Source: CAWGOF01 sp963824225 (GTDB lineage Bacteria; Acidobacteriota; Polarisedimenticolia; Polarisedimenticolales; Polarisedimenticolaceae). From it: a stretch of DNA of 64,000 nt. Shown piece by piece: positions 17,129 through 24,990 of the stretch. Each line of letters begins with the position of its first letter. The stretch's first letter is position 1. The notes beneath the pieces were generated by a model. The model searched no databases, was not told the DNA's origin, and saw only the letters and a program-made list of their open reading frames with translations. Both the position numbers and the translations under genes were made by a program. The stretch lies in assembly GCA_963824225.1 (NCBI GenBank), contig CAWGOF010000001.1, forward strand, positions 186,001 through 250,000, in the 5' to 3' direction.

Positions 17129-17311
17129 ATGGACACTATACGCATCGACGCCTTGACCACCGCCGAGATCCAAGACGCGCTCTTGCTCGTCGGTGCGTTC
17201 GAGGGCCGGAAAATGACCGTCGCCGAGACGGACGAATGGCGGCGGCGTGTCCTGGCTCGGGCGGCCTTCCTCGACCTCTCGCCGGACGCCCTGCCCGCCG
17301 ACGAATGCTAG
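17129..17311 (+). CDS. Small hypothetical protein
   Basis: 60 residues from ATG 17129; an in-frame ATG at 17075 would add a hydrophobic leader (RSLLAVLVLGSAYTDPH), so the choice is open. The acidic helical sequence (AEIQDALLLVGAFEGRK, ETDEWRRRVLARAAFL) looks like a folded cytosolic helical protein. The stop TAG at 17311 abuts tail repeat T4. Not recognised. Confidence 0.4.
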   Translation: MDTIRIDALTTAEIQDALLLVGAFEGRKMTVAETDEWRRRVLARAAFLDLSPDALPADEC

Positions 17312-17435
17312 TCGACGAACGGTGTCCTCAGCGGCAGGGACCCGGCGGTGCTGCCGGGGTGCTCACGCTGAGCCATGCCAAACAGTGCCATCCATGTCCC
17401 CGGACCGAACTGTCACCTATCTCCCCGACCGCTCA
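17311..17435 (+). repeat. Dispersed tail repeat T4
   Basis: About 125 bp closely matching T1 (352-477), including the tail codons, the stop and the region overlapping the stop of the facing minus-strand cassette gene. It marks the 3' boundary of cassette array 2. Confidence 0.75.
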
Positions 17436-17895
17436 ATTTCGGTGGGAGGCCAAGCTCTACCCGCGCCTTGTCGATAGCTCGTCCCAGCGATGCGAGAAAC
17501 TGAGCCTCAGATTCGTCAAGGGCGGGCAGTACGATGGCCTCAAGGTCATGGCGCAGCGCCTCGAACGGGTCGCCGCCGGTCCGCGCCTCGAATGAGAGCC
17601 ATTTGCCGGGAGCGAGGTGCTCTTTGCCCTCAGCGCCCAGTGCCCAGATCAAGTGGTGGTGCCCCGCGCTTCCGTGACCCGACGAGTAGTTGGGACAGCC
17701 GAGGGCGATCCTGTCACGGACGATCAGGCCGATCTCCAGCATGCCGCGACGAAAGAACCCGACCGCAAACGGTCCTCCAGACGACACGGCTTGGTCGCCC
17801 ATCGAGTACTCAAAGCCACGGCTGCTCAGACCAGGGCGAAGTTTCTCGACACCCGCGTCCAACGTGGCACGCTCGGCCTTGCCAAACTCGGTCAT
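17413..17895 (-). CDS. Hypothetical protein, last cassette gene of array 2
   Basis: About 160 residues from ATG 17895, 21 nt after the degenerate core of the attC at 17916-18017. The frame is open to 17973, but that part is translated attC. Features are an N-terminal helix pair, an aromatic-rich middle (GFEYSMGD, GGPFAVGFFRRG, CPNYSSGHGSAGHHHLIWAL) and C-terminal helices. The sequence resembles conserved hypotheticals commonly carried as integron cassettes, but I cannot name the family. The last codons, LSGRGDR, are read from the T4-type repeat. Confidence 0.6.
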   Translation of the reverse strand: MTEFGKAERATLDAGVEKLRPGLSSRGFEYSMGDQAVSSGGPFAVGFFRRGMLEIGLIVRDRIALGCPNYSSGHGSAGHHHLIWALGAEGKEHLAPGKWLSFEARTGGDPFEALRHDLEAIVLPALDESEAQFLASLGRAIDKARVELGLPPKLSGRGDR

Positions 17896-17915
17896 GCTTC
17901 CGCGCTTATTCCTTC

Positions 17916-18017
17916 CGGCTAGAGCGTCGGCGATAGCGCGCGGGGCGGACGGGCGCGACGCTTGCACCAGCAAGCGGCGTGACCGGACGGACCGTCGCGC
18001 TGATCGGCATGTTAGAC
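17916..18017 (-). repeat. attC-like site with one degenerate core
   Basis: On the minus strand R'' is GTCTAAC (18017-18011) and contains the TAA stop of the upstream gene. The distal end reads CTCTAGCC (near 17922-17915), a degenerate R'. The arms ATGCCGATCAGCGCG and CGCGCTATCGCCGACG pair imperfectly. About 102 bp, a typical attC length. Confidence 0.65.
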
Positions 18018-18272
18018 GGCGCGCTCCATGTCGAACGTAGCTGGAAGTGAAGTGCCGTCTTCGAACGGATCGAGCCTTTCGCGGGCCCGTTCGACGAGCT
18101 CGTAAAGCACGTCATCGGGAATGCCATCCTCAAATAGCCGAACGGTTACCGTATGGTCCGCGTCGCACCGAAACACCTCTGCGGCGACACGATGCGGCTC
18201 ACCGAGTAGTTCCAGCCCAAGTCCGTTTCGGACGACGTCTGATGCCAACTGCATTGTCCATGGCGGCCTCAT
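18012..18272 (-). CDS. Conserved hypothetical integron-cassette protein
   Basis: 86 residues from ATG 18272, which lies 8 nt after the attC core GTTAGAC, to TAA 18012, which lies inside the R'' core of the next site. That placement is diagnostic of a gene cassette. The sequence (NGLGLELLGEPHRVAAEVFR, CDADHTVTVRLFEDGIP, a C-terminal ERARERLDPFEDGTSL) matches a small conserved hypothetical family I associate with cassette arrays and accessory genomes. Soluble, cytosolic, no catalytic motif. Function unknown. Confidence 0.75.
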   Translation of the reverse strand: MRPPWTMQLASDVVRNGLGLELLGEPHRVAAEVFRCDADHTVTVRLFEDGIPDDVLYELVERARERLDPFEDGTSLPATFDMERAV

Positions 18273-18280
18273 GTCCGTCC

Positions 18281-18382
18281 GTCTAACGCCCGCTGTAACG
18301 CGCGCGCCCGCGGGCGAGGAGCGTACTGCAGTATGCACGCGCCGTGACCGCGCAGCTGGACGCGTTGACGGCGATGTTAGAC
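18281..18382 (-). repeat. attC integron recombination site
   Basis: 102 bp with perfectly complementary outer cores: GTCTAAC and GTTAGAC (18281-18287 and 18376-18382 on the plus strand). The arms ATCGCCGTCAACGCG and CGCGTTACAGCGGGC pair imperfectly. It begins 13 nt after the stop of the upstream cassette gene and ends 8 nt before the ATG of the next. Confidence 0.82.
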
Positions 18383-18395
18383 GGCGCGGCTCGGC

Positions 18396-18830
18396 TCATG
18401 GGTCAACTCTTGTCCAAGTGCATTGCGACGTAGCGAGAATGCGAGCCACCGATAGGAGCAACGCTTGGTCTTCAGGCTTGCCCGCCAGATTCACGACGCT
18501 TGACATTGGCGCGCCGAGGATCGTGGCTTGCACGAGGTTCGGTTTCGGAGCCAAACCGTAGGTCACAGTAGCTTCGCCAACCGTTTCTGAGTTGTACCAA
18601 CGATAGCCTGCAGGGCGACGACGCGGAGCAAGTTCCGCCACCATCGGGCCAACTCCGATGCCGAGCGTGCGGCCCGTGGCTTTCGACCGTATCGTTCCGC
18701 CGCCGCTATCGACGTGATGAACCACTTGAATCTCGAACTGCTCGAGTCCAGGGCACCGGTACTCGAAAGTGCGATCCAAGCCGGATGGCGCTGCCATCGT
18801 CTGAGCGAGAAGAAGTAGCGAACCAAGCAT
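18396..18830 (-). CDS. Secreted hypothetical protein, first cassette gene of array 2
   Basis: 144 residues. The N-terminus is a short signal peptide (MLGSLLLLAQTMAAP), followed by a mature domain with Cys at YRCPGLEQFEIQVV and a late Cys at TSQCTWTRV that may pair. No family recognised. It starts 15 nt after GTTTTAGAC, a degenerate attC core at the inner edge of repeat B. Lower GC than the flanking chromosome. Predicted periplasmic or exported. Confidence 0.6.
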   Translation of the reverse strand: MLGSLLLLAQTMAAPSGLDRTFEYRCPGLEQFEIQVVHHVDSGGGTIRSKATGRTLGIGVGPMVAELAPRRRPAGYRWYNSETVGEATVTYGLAPKPNLVQATILGAPMSSVVNLAGKPEDQALLLSVARILATSQCTWTRVDP

Positions 18831-18851
18831 CTGACTTTCCCGCGCCGTCTA

Positions 18852-19317
18852 AAACAAGAAACCTGCAGAACTGCGTTCCCGGGTAACGTCGGACCTGAAA
18901 AGCGACACGCCTTCACCCGACGAGCGGTGGCGCGCACGTGCAGAGCAGGATGCACCGGACGGGCCCGTCCATCAACTGCTACCGCTCCTCCGTCACCCTC
19001 GGTCGGTGCGGGCGGAGCTGGGCGCCCCAGCGGTGCCCCGGGGCGCCGCTCTCTCCCTCACGAGAGATCCGGAGAGCCAGTCGGGCCAACTTCGCCCGGT
19101 CAACCGCCCTGCGTGAGGGGCCACGATCTTGAGAGCTTACGCCGTCGCCGGGTTTGCGCGGAAGTCCGCGGACCTTCGAGACGTCCCGAAACCCGGCTCT
19201 CGGCCCGTTTTGGGATTTGAACGCCTGGCTCCCCAGGTAGCGCGCTCTTCAAAACAGGAGAGCCACCGAAATCAAGGCAATCCGCGATGCTCTCGCCGAC
19301 CGAGACGTCGGCCACAT
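18852..19317. repeat. Conserved 5' repeat, copy B
   Basis: About 470 bp aligning with copy A (5842-6349) from AACAAGA-CTGCAGAACTGCG to CCGACCGAGACGTCGGC, and with copy C in the GCGGAGCTGGGCGCCCCAGC to GGAGAGCCAGTCGGGCCA block. It lies on the 5' side of array 2, the same relative position as in the other two loci. No gene is called inside. Confidence 0.7.
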
Positions 19318-19456
19318 CCTGCCGTACCTGATTCCCTGGCGGGCGAGCACCCGTGAACATCCCGTGCGACCTCACGCGAGCCGCCTTCGAGTGCGTTGCC
19401 GCGGCGGCTTTCGCTGGAGAATGTCACGGCAAAGACCGCTGGCGCCATACACCGAA

Positions 19457-19864
19457 TCAGGACAGATCTCGGGAAGGAGGACGGCTGGTGCTCGGCACTC
19501 GTCGTTCCCGCCGCGTCTGGATCACGTAGACGATTGCCCCCGCCAGCGCCGCGTATAAGGCACCACCGAACACTGCATGACAGACAGTCTGTATGAGCAC
19601 GGCAGTCCACGGAACGTCAAGAGGCCAAGAGTCGGGCAGGGTAATGCGACCCTGAAGGACGAGGTATGTTGCCTCCGTAATACTTCGATCGATAGCCCAA
19701 TACACGGGGGCATCTATCGCTTCGAGAAACGCCTGGGCTAGCATGGAGATTCTTGGTCTCCCCGATGGTAGGCAGCTCACCATGCTCGCCGCAAGAACGA
19801 CAATACAGTGCACAAGAGCAGTGATGACGGCCCACCGCATCCCAAGGCGCCCGCTCTTACTCAT
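19457..19864 (-). CDS. Hypothetical integral membrane protein
   Basis: 135 residues with two or three hydrophobic segments (AVITALVHCIVVLAASMV; VPWTAVLIQTVCHAVFGGAL with YAALAGAIVYVIQTRR). Its start ATGAG overlaps the stop region of a truncated upstream gene (19857-19919), which suggests a former operon. Nothing in the sequence gives a function. Confidence 0.5.
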   Translation of the reverse strand: MSKSGRLGMRWAVITALVHCIVVLAASMVSCLPSGRPRISMLAQAFLEAIDAPVYWAIDRSITEATYLVLQGRITLPDSWPLDVPWTAVLIQTVCHAVFGGALYAALAGAIVYVIQTRRERRVPSTSRPPSRDLS

Positions 19865-19919
19865 TGTCGTCTGGTGGCTTCACGTACAGCGGCCCAAGTG
19901 TTTGCCTCATCGTCAGAGG
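19857..19919 (-). pseudogene. 3' remnant of a gene truncated by the IS3 element
   Basis: The frame ending in TLGPLYVKPPDDNE and TAA 19857 runs into the IS3-family terminal repeat at 19920. Its last codons overlap the start of the membrane-protein gene at 19864, a typical operon junction. Only about 17 codons survive. Confidence 0.35.
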
Positions 19920-19942
19920 TGGACCCCAAACCCTGGACAGGT

Positions 19943-21369
19943 GGCGATGTCCCTCTGAGCGTTGAAAGTTGACGGCGGTCTCCGACCCGATGACATCATC
20001 GGGTTGCATGAAACAAGGAGACCACCGCCATGAGGAAGAATCGCACGAGGAAGGCTTCCGCGAAAGGCACGTTTGGCCCGGGGAGGTCGGCTCCGACGAG
20101 ACAATCTCGGCTCGTCGGGGTGATCCTGGACGCCCGAACGGCGCTGCGCGAGCTCGTCCTGACCGCCGGCCTCGAGGTGTTCACCGAGATGCTGGAGGAC
20201 GATCGGGCCACGATCTGTGGCCCCAAGCACCAGCCGATGCCGGATCGGCGAGCCTACCGACACGGACACGACGAGGGCCGTCTGGTGTTCGGAGGGCGAA
20301 AGATTCGCGTGAAGAAGCCGCGGATCCGAAGCATCGAGGGTGAGGAGATTGAGCTGGGGACCTGGCGTCGAATGGCCGACGAGGATCCGCTGCGGGATCG
20401 TGTCGTCGAGCAGATCCTGCTCGGGGTCAGCCAACGGGGCTACGAGCGGAGCCTCGAGCCGTTGCCGGCGGGTGTGTCGGCACGTGGGACTCGCCGATCG
20501 AGCGTGAGCCGACAGTTCCAGGCCCGCACGACGCAGCAGACCCAGTCGTTCCTGTCGCGTTCGCTCGAAGGGATCGACCTGCCGGTGCTCCTGATCGACG
20601 GGACCGCGCTCGGCGATCACATGCTGTTGGTCGCGCTGGGGATCGACACGTCGGGCAAGAAGCACGTCTTGGGCGTCGCCGTGGGGACGACCGAGAGCGA
20701 GCAGGTGTGCCGCTCGCTGTTCCGGGACCTCATCGATCGGGGGCTGGTGGTCGAGCGGGCACGGCTGTTCGTGATCGACGGCGGCAAGGGGCTGCGCAAG
20801 GCGATTCGAACGACGTTTGGCGAGTGGGCGATTGTGCAGCGCTGCCAGATCCACAAGCTGCGCAACGTCGCCGAGCACCTCCCGGAAAACCGTCGTGCGT
20901 GGGTGAAGGCTGCGATCGTCCGAGCGTGGAAGTCGGGTAAGGTCGACACGGCTCGGCATCGCCTGCAGCAGTTGGCCACGCGTCTCGACGACGATCATCC
21001 CGACGCTGCCCGATCGATCCGTGAGGGACTCGACGAAACCCTCACGGTGATCCGGCTCGGTCTCGGTGGCGGGCTGCTGCGGACGCTGCGGTCGACGAAT
21101 CCGATCGAGAATCTCCAGGGGACGATCCAGCGGGTCGTGCGCAACGTCAAAAACTGGCGCAGTGGAACGATGGCCCGTCGGTGGTGCGTGACCGCACTCG
21201 CCGAGGCCGAGAAGCGATTCCGCCGCGTCAGGGGTCACAAGGAGATGCCTCAGCTGATCGCCGCTCTCGAAGCCATCGTCAACCAGAACACGCTGGACAG
21301 TGCCCAGCAGGTCGCGTAGAACCGGTGTCGGAACCGCTCGTCACTTTCAACGGCCGATGGGACATTCCC
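19943..21369 (+). mobile_element. IS256-family insertion sequence, copy 3
   Basis: A 1427-bp element with the same ends as copy 1. The 8-bp direct repeat GGACAGGT lies at 19935-19942 and 21370-21377. It is inserted within the outer inverted repeat of the IS3-family element. Confidence 0.95.
20030..21319 (+). CDS. IS256-family transposase (copy 3)
   Basis: 429 residues, identical to the copies at 785-2074 and 7911-9200, with the same DDE residues and ribosome site. It has the same orientation as copy 1, so recombination between them could delete or mobilise the 19-kb segment between as a composite unit. Confidence 0.95.
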   Translation: MRKNRTRKASAKGTFGPGRSAPTRQSRLVGVILDARTALRELVLTAGLEVFTEMLEDDRATICGPKHQPMPDRRAYRHGHDEGRLVFGGRKIRVKKPRIRSIEGEEIELGTWRRMADEDPLRDRVVEQILLGVSQRGYERSLEPLPAGVSARGTRRSSVSRQFQARTTQQTQSFLSRSLEGIDLPVLLIDGTALGDHMLLVALGIDTSGKKHVLGVAVGTTESEQVCRSLFRDLIDRGLVVERARLFVIDGGKGLRKAIRTTFGEWAIVQRCQIHKLRNVAEHLPENRRAWVKAAIVRAWKSGKVDTARHRLQQLATRLDDDHPDAARSIREGLDETLTVIRLGLGGGLLRTLRSTNPIENLQGTIQRVVRNVKNWRSGTMARRWCVTALAEAEKRFRRVRGHKEMPQLIAALEAIVNQNTLDSAQQVA

Positions 21370-21413
21370 GGACAGGTTGGCGGCGTAGCTAAGGTGGACT
21401 CCGGGTTGGTTAT

Positions 21414-22286
21414 TCATGCCGCCGTCTGGTCTGTTTCCGGGACGGGGCGGAGCCCCGCCCTGTAGAACGGATCGATGCCGTGATACGCCTCGTCCGGGGT
21501 GCGACCACCCAGAGACGAGTGAGGCCGATCGTGGTTGTATGTGTCGACCCAGTGGGTGATGCCGAGCCGGGTCTCGGATCCCGTCTCGAACGCGTGCAGG
21601 TAGATGCATTCGTACTTCAGCGTTCGCCAGAGCCGCTCGATGAAGATGTTGTCCATCCAGCGCCCCTTGCCGTCCATCGAAATCTGGACCCCGGCGTCTT
21701 TCAGCACCTGGAGGAAAGCGACGCTGGTGAACTGACTGCCCTGGTCGGTGTTGAAGATCTGCGGAGGACCGAAGCGGCGCAGGGCGTCTTCGAGAGCATC
21801 GACGCAGAAGCTCGCGTCCAACGAGTTGGACAGGCGCCAGGCCAAGACCTTGCGGCTGGCCCAGTCCATGATCGCGACCAGATAGAGGAAGCCGCGTCGC
21901 ATCGGAATGTAGGTGACGTCGGCGCACCACACGTGGTCGGGACGGTCGATCGGCACGTCGCGCAGCAGATAGGGATAGATCCGATGCTCCGGATGAGGCT
22001 CAGACGTCCGAGGTTTCTGGTAGATCGGCGCCAGACCCATCTGGCGCATCAGGCGCCGGACACGCTTGCGACCGATGCAGTAGCCCTGCCGCCGAAGGTG
22101 TCGCGTCATCTGTCGAGACCCGTAGTACGGCGTCTCCAGAAACTGCTCGTCGATGACGCGCATCAGCTCGAGGTTCAACAGGCTCTCGCCCTTGCCCTCG
22201 AAGTAGAACGAAGACCGGCTGATGCGCACCAGCTCACACTGTCGGACGATGCTGAGCCGTGGATGATTCGGATCGATCATCGCCAC
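21414..22286 (-). CDS. IS3-family transposase OrfB (rve integrase core)
   Basis: 290 residues. N-terminal HTH_21 region (YYGSRQMTRHLRRQGYCIGRKRVRRLM), then DDE core: Asp in VWCADVTYIP, Asp in IFNTDQGSQFTS, Glu in MDNIFIERLWRTLKYE. The C-terminal YNHDRPHSSLGGRTPDEAY motif is typical of IS3 group enzymes. It follows OrfA in the -1 frame; GGATTTTTTGG near 22320-22330 on the minus strand is a possible slippery run for an OrfAB fusion. It appears intact. Confidence 0.93.
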   Translation of the reverse strand: MAMIDPNHPRLSIVRQCELVRISRSSFYFEGKGESLLNLELMRVIDEQFLETPYYGSRQMTRHLRRQGYCIGRKRVRRLMRQMGLAPIYQKPRTSEPHPEHRIYPYLLRDVPIDRPDHVWCADVTYIPMRRGFLYLVAIMDWASRKVLAWRLSNSLDASFCVDALEDALRRFGPPQIFNTDQGSQFTSVAFLQVLKDAGVQISMDGKGRWMDNIFIERLWRTLKYECIYLHAFETGSETRLGITHWVDTYNHDRPHSSLGGRTPDEAYHGIDPFYRAGLRPVPETDQTAA

Positions 22287-22300
22287 CCTCCGGTCGTGGC

Positions 22301-22597
22301 TCAGCGACCGAAGGCTTTCGCCAAAAAATCCTTCTCGATGGTCAGCTCACCGATCTTGGCTTGCAGCACCTTGATCTCGGCGTCTCGAGAAGTCTGATGG
22401 GCCGTGGCCTTGCCCGAGAACAGGTCGGGCATGCTCTCCTTGGCGTGCTGCCGCCACTGCTGGATCAGGTTGGGGTGGACGTCGTGCTTCGCTGCCAACT
22501 CGGCCAGCGTCAGTTCACCGGCCAACGCCTCGAGCGCTACCTTGGCCTTGAACTCAGGCGCAAACTTCCGTCGCTTCCTCATGGCTCCTTCTCCCAT
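22301..22597 (-). CDS. IS3-family transposase OrfA (HTH)
   Basis: 98 residues (or 93 from the internal ATG at 22582). HTH in GELTLAELAAKHDVHPNLIQQWRQ, followed by the leucine-zipper helix (IKVLQAKIGELTIEKDFLAKAF). This is the usual DNA-binding partner of OrfB. The T-rich run near its 3' end could support programmed -1 frameshifting into OrfB. Confidence 0.92.
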   Translation of the reverse strand: MGEGAMRKRRKFAPEFKAKVALEALAGELTLAELAAKHDVHPNLIQQWRQHAKESMPDLFSGKATAHQTSRDAEIKVLQAKIGELTIEKDFLAKAFGR

Positions 22598-22659
22598 CCT
22601 CGACTGCTCGGAGCCACCTTAGCAAGCTGTCCGAAAATTGGGGACCCTCTCTCACAACC

Positions 22660-22891
22660 AAGACCGAGTTGGACGACTTGCTGAGTGCGGCCGAGCGAAG
22701 GTGACAGGACCCGCGGAACCGTTCGATCCACCGGGTCGCGCTACAACTCGATCACGAACGTCTACCGCCGGACCCGGGACCTGTTCCTGGCGCAGAGGTT
22801 CGCACGGCACGCCTCGCCGCTGACGACGGTGGCGTACACGCACCCGAGCGATGAAGAGATGGCGGTGAAGCTGCGCGGCATGGCGTGCTGA
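22660..22891 (+). pseudogene. Tyrosine recombinase (phage-type integrase) remnant
   Basis: The stretch 22685-22891 encodes RFARHASPLTTVAYTHPSDEEM, the C-terminal catalytic block of a tyrosine recombinase including the nucleophile Tyr. In another frame just upstream, KTELDDLLSAAERR resembles the start of a catalytic domain. The middle is deleted. It borders the IS3 element on one side and the GGDEF/restriction island on the other, so it may be the former integrase of that island. Confidence 0.6.
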
Positions 22892-22898
22892 GCTCCCC

Positions 22899-24470
22899 TC
22901 AACGGTCGACTCCTTGTGTTTCGACCAGCAGTCCGCACTGCCGACAGATGAGCAGGAAGTCCCTTCCTGCTGACCCAATGGCGGTAGCGTCCTCGACGTC
23001 GAACGGTGCACCATCCCGTGGGCAGTACACGGGCAGATCTCGGACCAACCGGTGCCGGAGTTCCGCCCGTTGCTCCTCGGTGACCTGGTCAGGTTCGGGA
23101 AGCCTGCGAACCACCTTTCGTTCCGTCTGCCGCTCAGGTTCAGGTTCACCGAAGACACGAACGAGGTTGCGACCTTTCTTCTTGGCGTCGTACATGGCCG
23201 TGTCTGCCGCTGCCACGATACCGTTGGAATCGGTCGCGTGATCGGTCACGCAAGCGACACCGAAGCTCATCGTCACGTTGAGCCCCTCGATCGGCTGGCC
23301 AGCTATCAGGTTCCTTGCTCTCTCAGCAACCACGATTCCCTCCTCGACACCGTGATTGGGCAGCACGATCGCGAACTCCTCGCCACCGTACCGGTAGACG
23401 ATCCCCTTCCGTCGCGCCACGGCTTCCAGGCGGTCCGCGACGCCACGCAGCACGGCATCACCATGCTGGTGGCCATGGGTATCGTTGATTCTCTTGAAAT
23501 GGTCCACGTCGGCCATCACCAGCACCAGCGGTTCGCCCGACCGCACGGACTCCGTAATGTGGCGGTCGAGATCCTCGTTGAAGGCCGCCCGTCCCAAAGT
23601 CCCTGTCACAGGATCCTTGGCCAAGCGTGCAACCCCAGCAGCAACGGCTTTTGTCTTGGCGAGATCATCCGAGTAGCCGGGCATCGAAGTCCCCTCCTCC
23701 CGCTCCTCAATCCCCAGAACCAGCTTGCTTGTCGGGGCCAGCACGCCGTCGCGATTCGACCAATCGGCGCCGTCGACGACGGAAACGGCACGAGCGAAGT
23801 CGGCACCGCGCACACCAAGATAGAAGGAGTCCACCCAGTCAAACCTCAAGTGCGCACCGAGGCCGACCAGGCGATAGGCAGAGTAGAGGCGATGCCCGAC
23901 GTAGCGGCGTACGTCGACGTCCCGAGTCGCTGACCTGGTCGTCAACGACGGCAGGTCGCCACTCGACAAAACAACTTCGAGGTCGCCAATGCCGCCACGG
24001 TCGAGGCGGTCTTTCAAAGCGCACACAGCCACAGCAAGGGCAAAGGCACCTCCATCGCCGCCGGCATCGGGCGGCGCTTGAGCGGCCAAGACTGCCATCG
24101 CCGTCCCGCTGATTCGAACCACAGCCTGTCGCGCTTCGTCGTTCGGTCTTGAGACCGAGAAATGAAACGGAGTCTCGTCACGCTCGGCTGGGCCGGAGCC
24201 CGGCGAGTGGATCTTGAGCCAGAAATGAGATCCCGCCAGCGTTGCTTCTGGGCAGGGTGTTGAGAGCTTGGACTGCAGGCCGATCAAGATCTGCCGGCGC
24301 TTCTCCCAATCGACATTCCGAATGGCCAGCCTGTAGAGCTCGCCATGGCACCTCAGCCGAAAGACCCAGGATCGACTAGCATGATCGGGCGCGGATGACT
24401 CAATAGTCGCACCTGGCGACAGTCCGCCCTCAACCCATTGCGTCAAGTCAACCGGCACGCCGTGCCACAT
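22899..24470 (-). CDS. Diguanylate cyclase (GGDEF) with unusual N-terminal domain and C-terminal zinc ribbon
   Basis: 523 residues. The N-terminal about 270 residues match no domain I know and have no membrane span or signal peptide. The GGDEF domain (about 290-450) has VMADVDHFKRINDTHGHQHGDAVL and the active-site loop RYGGEEFAIVLP, so cyclic di-GMP synthesis is likely. I see no RxxD inhibitory site immediately upstream of the GGEEF. The C-terminal about 60 residues form a CPRDGAPF ... LICRQCG zinc ribbon. It lies between an integrase remnant and a type I restriction operon on the same strand, an accessory-island setting. Soluble. What it senses is unknown. Confidence 0.8.
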   Translation of the reverse strand: MWHGVPVDLTQWVEGGLSPGATIESSAPDHASRSWVFRLRCHGELYRLAIRNVDWEKRRQILIGLQSKLSTPCPEATLAGSHFWLKIHSPGSGPAERDETPFHFSVSRPNDEARQAVVRISGTAMAVLAAQAPPDAGGDGGAFALAVAVCALKDRLDRGGIGDLEVVLSSGDLPSLTTRSATRDVDVRRYVGHRLYSAYRLVGLGAHLRFDWVDSFYLGVRGADFARAVSVVDGADWSNRDGVLAPTSKLVLGIEEREEGTSMPGYSDDLAKTKAVAAGVARLAKDPVTGTLGRAAFNEDLDRHITESVRSGEPLVLVMADVDHFKRINDTHGHQHGDAVLRGVADRLEAVARRKGIVYRYGGEEFAIVLPNHGVEEGIVVAERARNLIAGQPIEGLNVTMSFGVACVTDHATDSNGIVAAADTAMYDAKKKGRNLVRVFGEPEPERQTERKVVRRLPEPDQVTEEQRAELRHRLVRDLPVYCPRDGAPFDVEDATAIGSAGRDFLLICRQCGLLVETQGVDR

Positions 24471-24548
24471 GCTGAATCCCCCACCCGGTGGCTCTAGCCT
24501 CGGACACTGGATGAATGCCGCGCAAGCAGATGCACCACGTCCGACGGC

Positions 24549-24845
24549 CTAAACGACACGGCCCACGCCCAGCGGCCGAAGCCGCAGTGTTCGTTCACCG
24601 CGTCGATCCACACCCACGAGCGTTTCCTCGGCGCCGGGGTAGGCCGGTTCCCAACGGATCCCGCCGTCCCCCGGCCAGGGCTTCCTGTGATCGAAGCGCT
24701 CGAGCGTGATCTTGTCCGGGATCCCGGCCGGGAACGCGGCGCACGTCGGGACCTGGTCCGCGTCGCGCATCTCGCCCTGGCCGGGGATCTGTTCGAGGCC
24801 CCGGTAGTGCTTGCACGCTGAACACTGCTTCGATCCGCGCAACAT
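24549..24845 (-). CDS. Small conserved protein with Cys motif
   Basis: 98 residues. The N-terminus has KQCSACKHYRG, then PTCAAFPAGIPDKITL, then FDHRKPWPGDGGIRWEP. This Cys-x2-Cys ... Cys ... DHR-PGD-G motif set belongs to a widespread family of small uncharacterised proteins that I cannot name. It lies about 140 nt downstream of hsdM on the same strand and may be co-transcribed. The start ATG 24845 has GGAAGGACG upstream. Function unknown. Confidence 0.65.
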   Translation of the reverse strand: MLRGSKQCSACKHYRGLEQIPGQGEMRDADQVPTCAAFPAGIPDKITLERFDHRKPWPGDGGIRWEPAYPGAEETLVGVDRRGERTLRLRPLGVGRVV

Positions 24846-24881
24846 GGAACGTCCTTCCGTGTTACCTCGTCTTCTCCCGAA

Positions 24882-24971
24882 TCATCCGTTCGCACGCCGG
24901 GCACGACGACGTGATGGCTCAGCGTCCTGTCCGCGAACCCGGTCCAGCAGCGCCTGCGCTGGCTCGAACAA
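24882..24971 (-). CDS. Possible 29-residue ORF between hsdM and the Cys-motif gene
   Basis: TTG 24971 preceded by GGGAGGG, encoding FEPAQALLDRVRGQD and a basic tail to TGA 24882. The helical composition and ribosome site are suggestive only. It could equally be untranslated spacer. Confidence 0.25.
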   Translation of the reverse strand: MFEPAQALLDRVRGQDAEPSRRRARRANG

Positions 24972-24990
24972 CCGGCCCTCCCGACGATTC

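Larger units (their letters stand above)
19920..22647 (-). mobile_element. IS3-family element, itself interrupted by IS256 copy 3
   Basis: The left terminal repeat begins TGGACCCCAAACCCTGGACAGG at 19920 and is cut by the IS256 copy after GGACAGGT; it resumes at 21370. The right end, reverse-complemented, reads GGGTCCCCAATTTTCGGACAGC from 22647. Both continue into CTAAGGTGG-CTCCG. Two overlapping transposase frames lie inside. No target duplication is visible. Confidence 0.8.
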
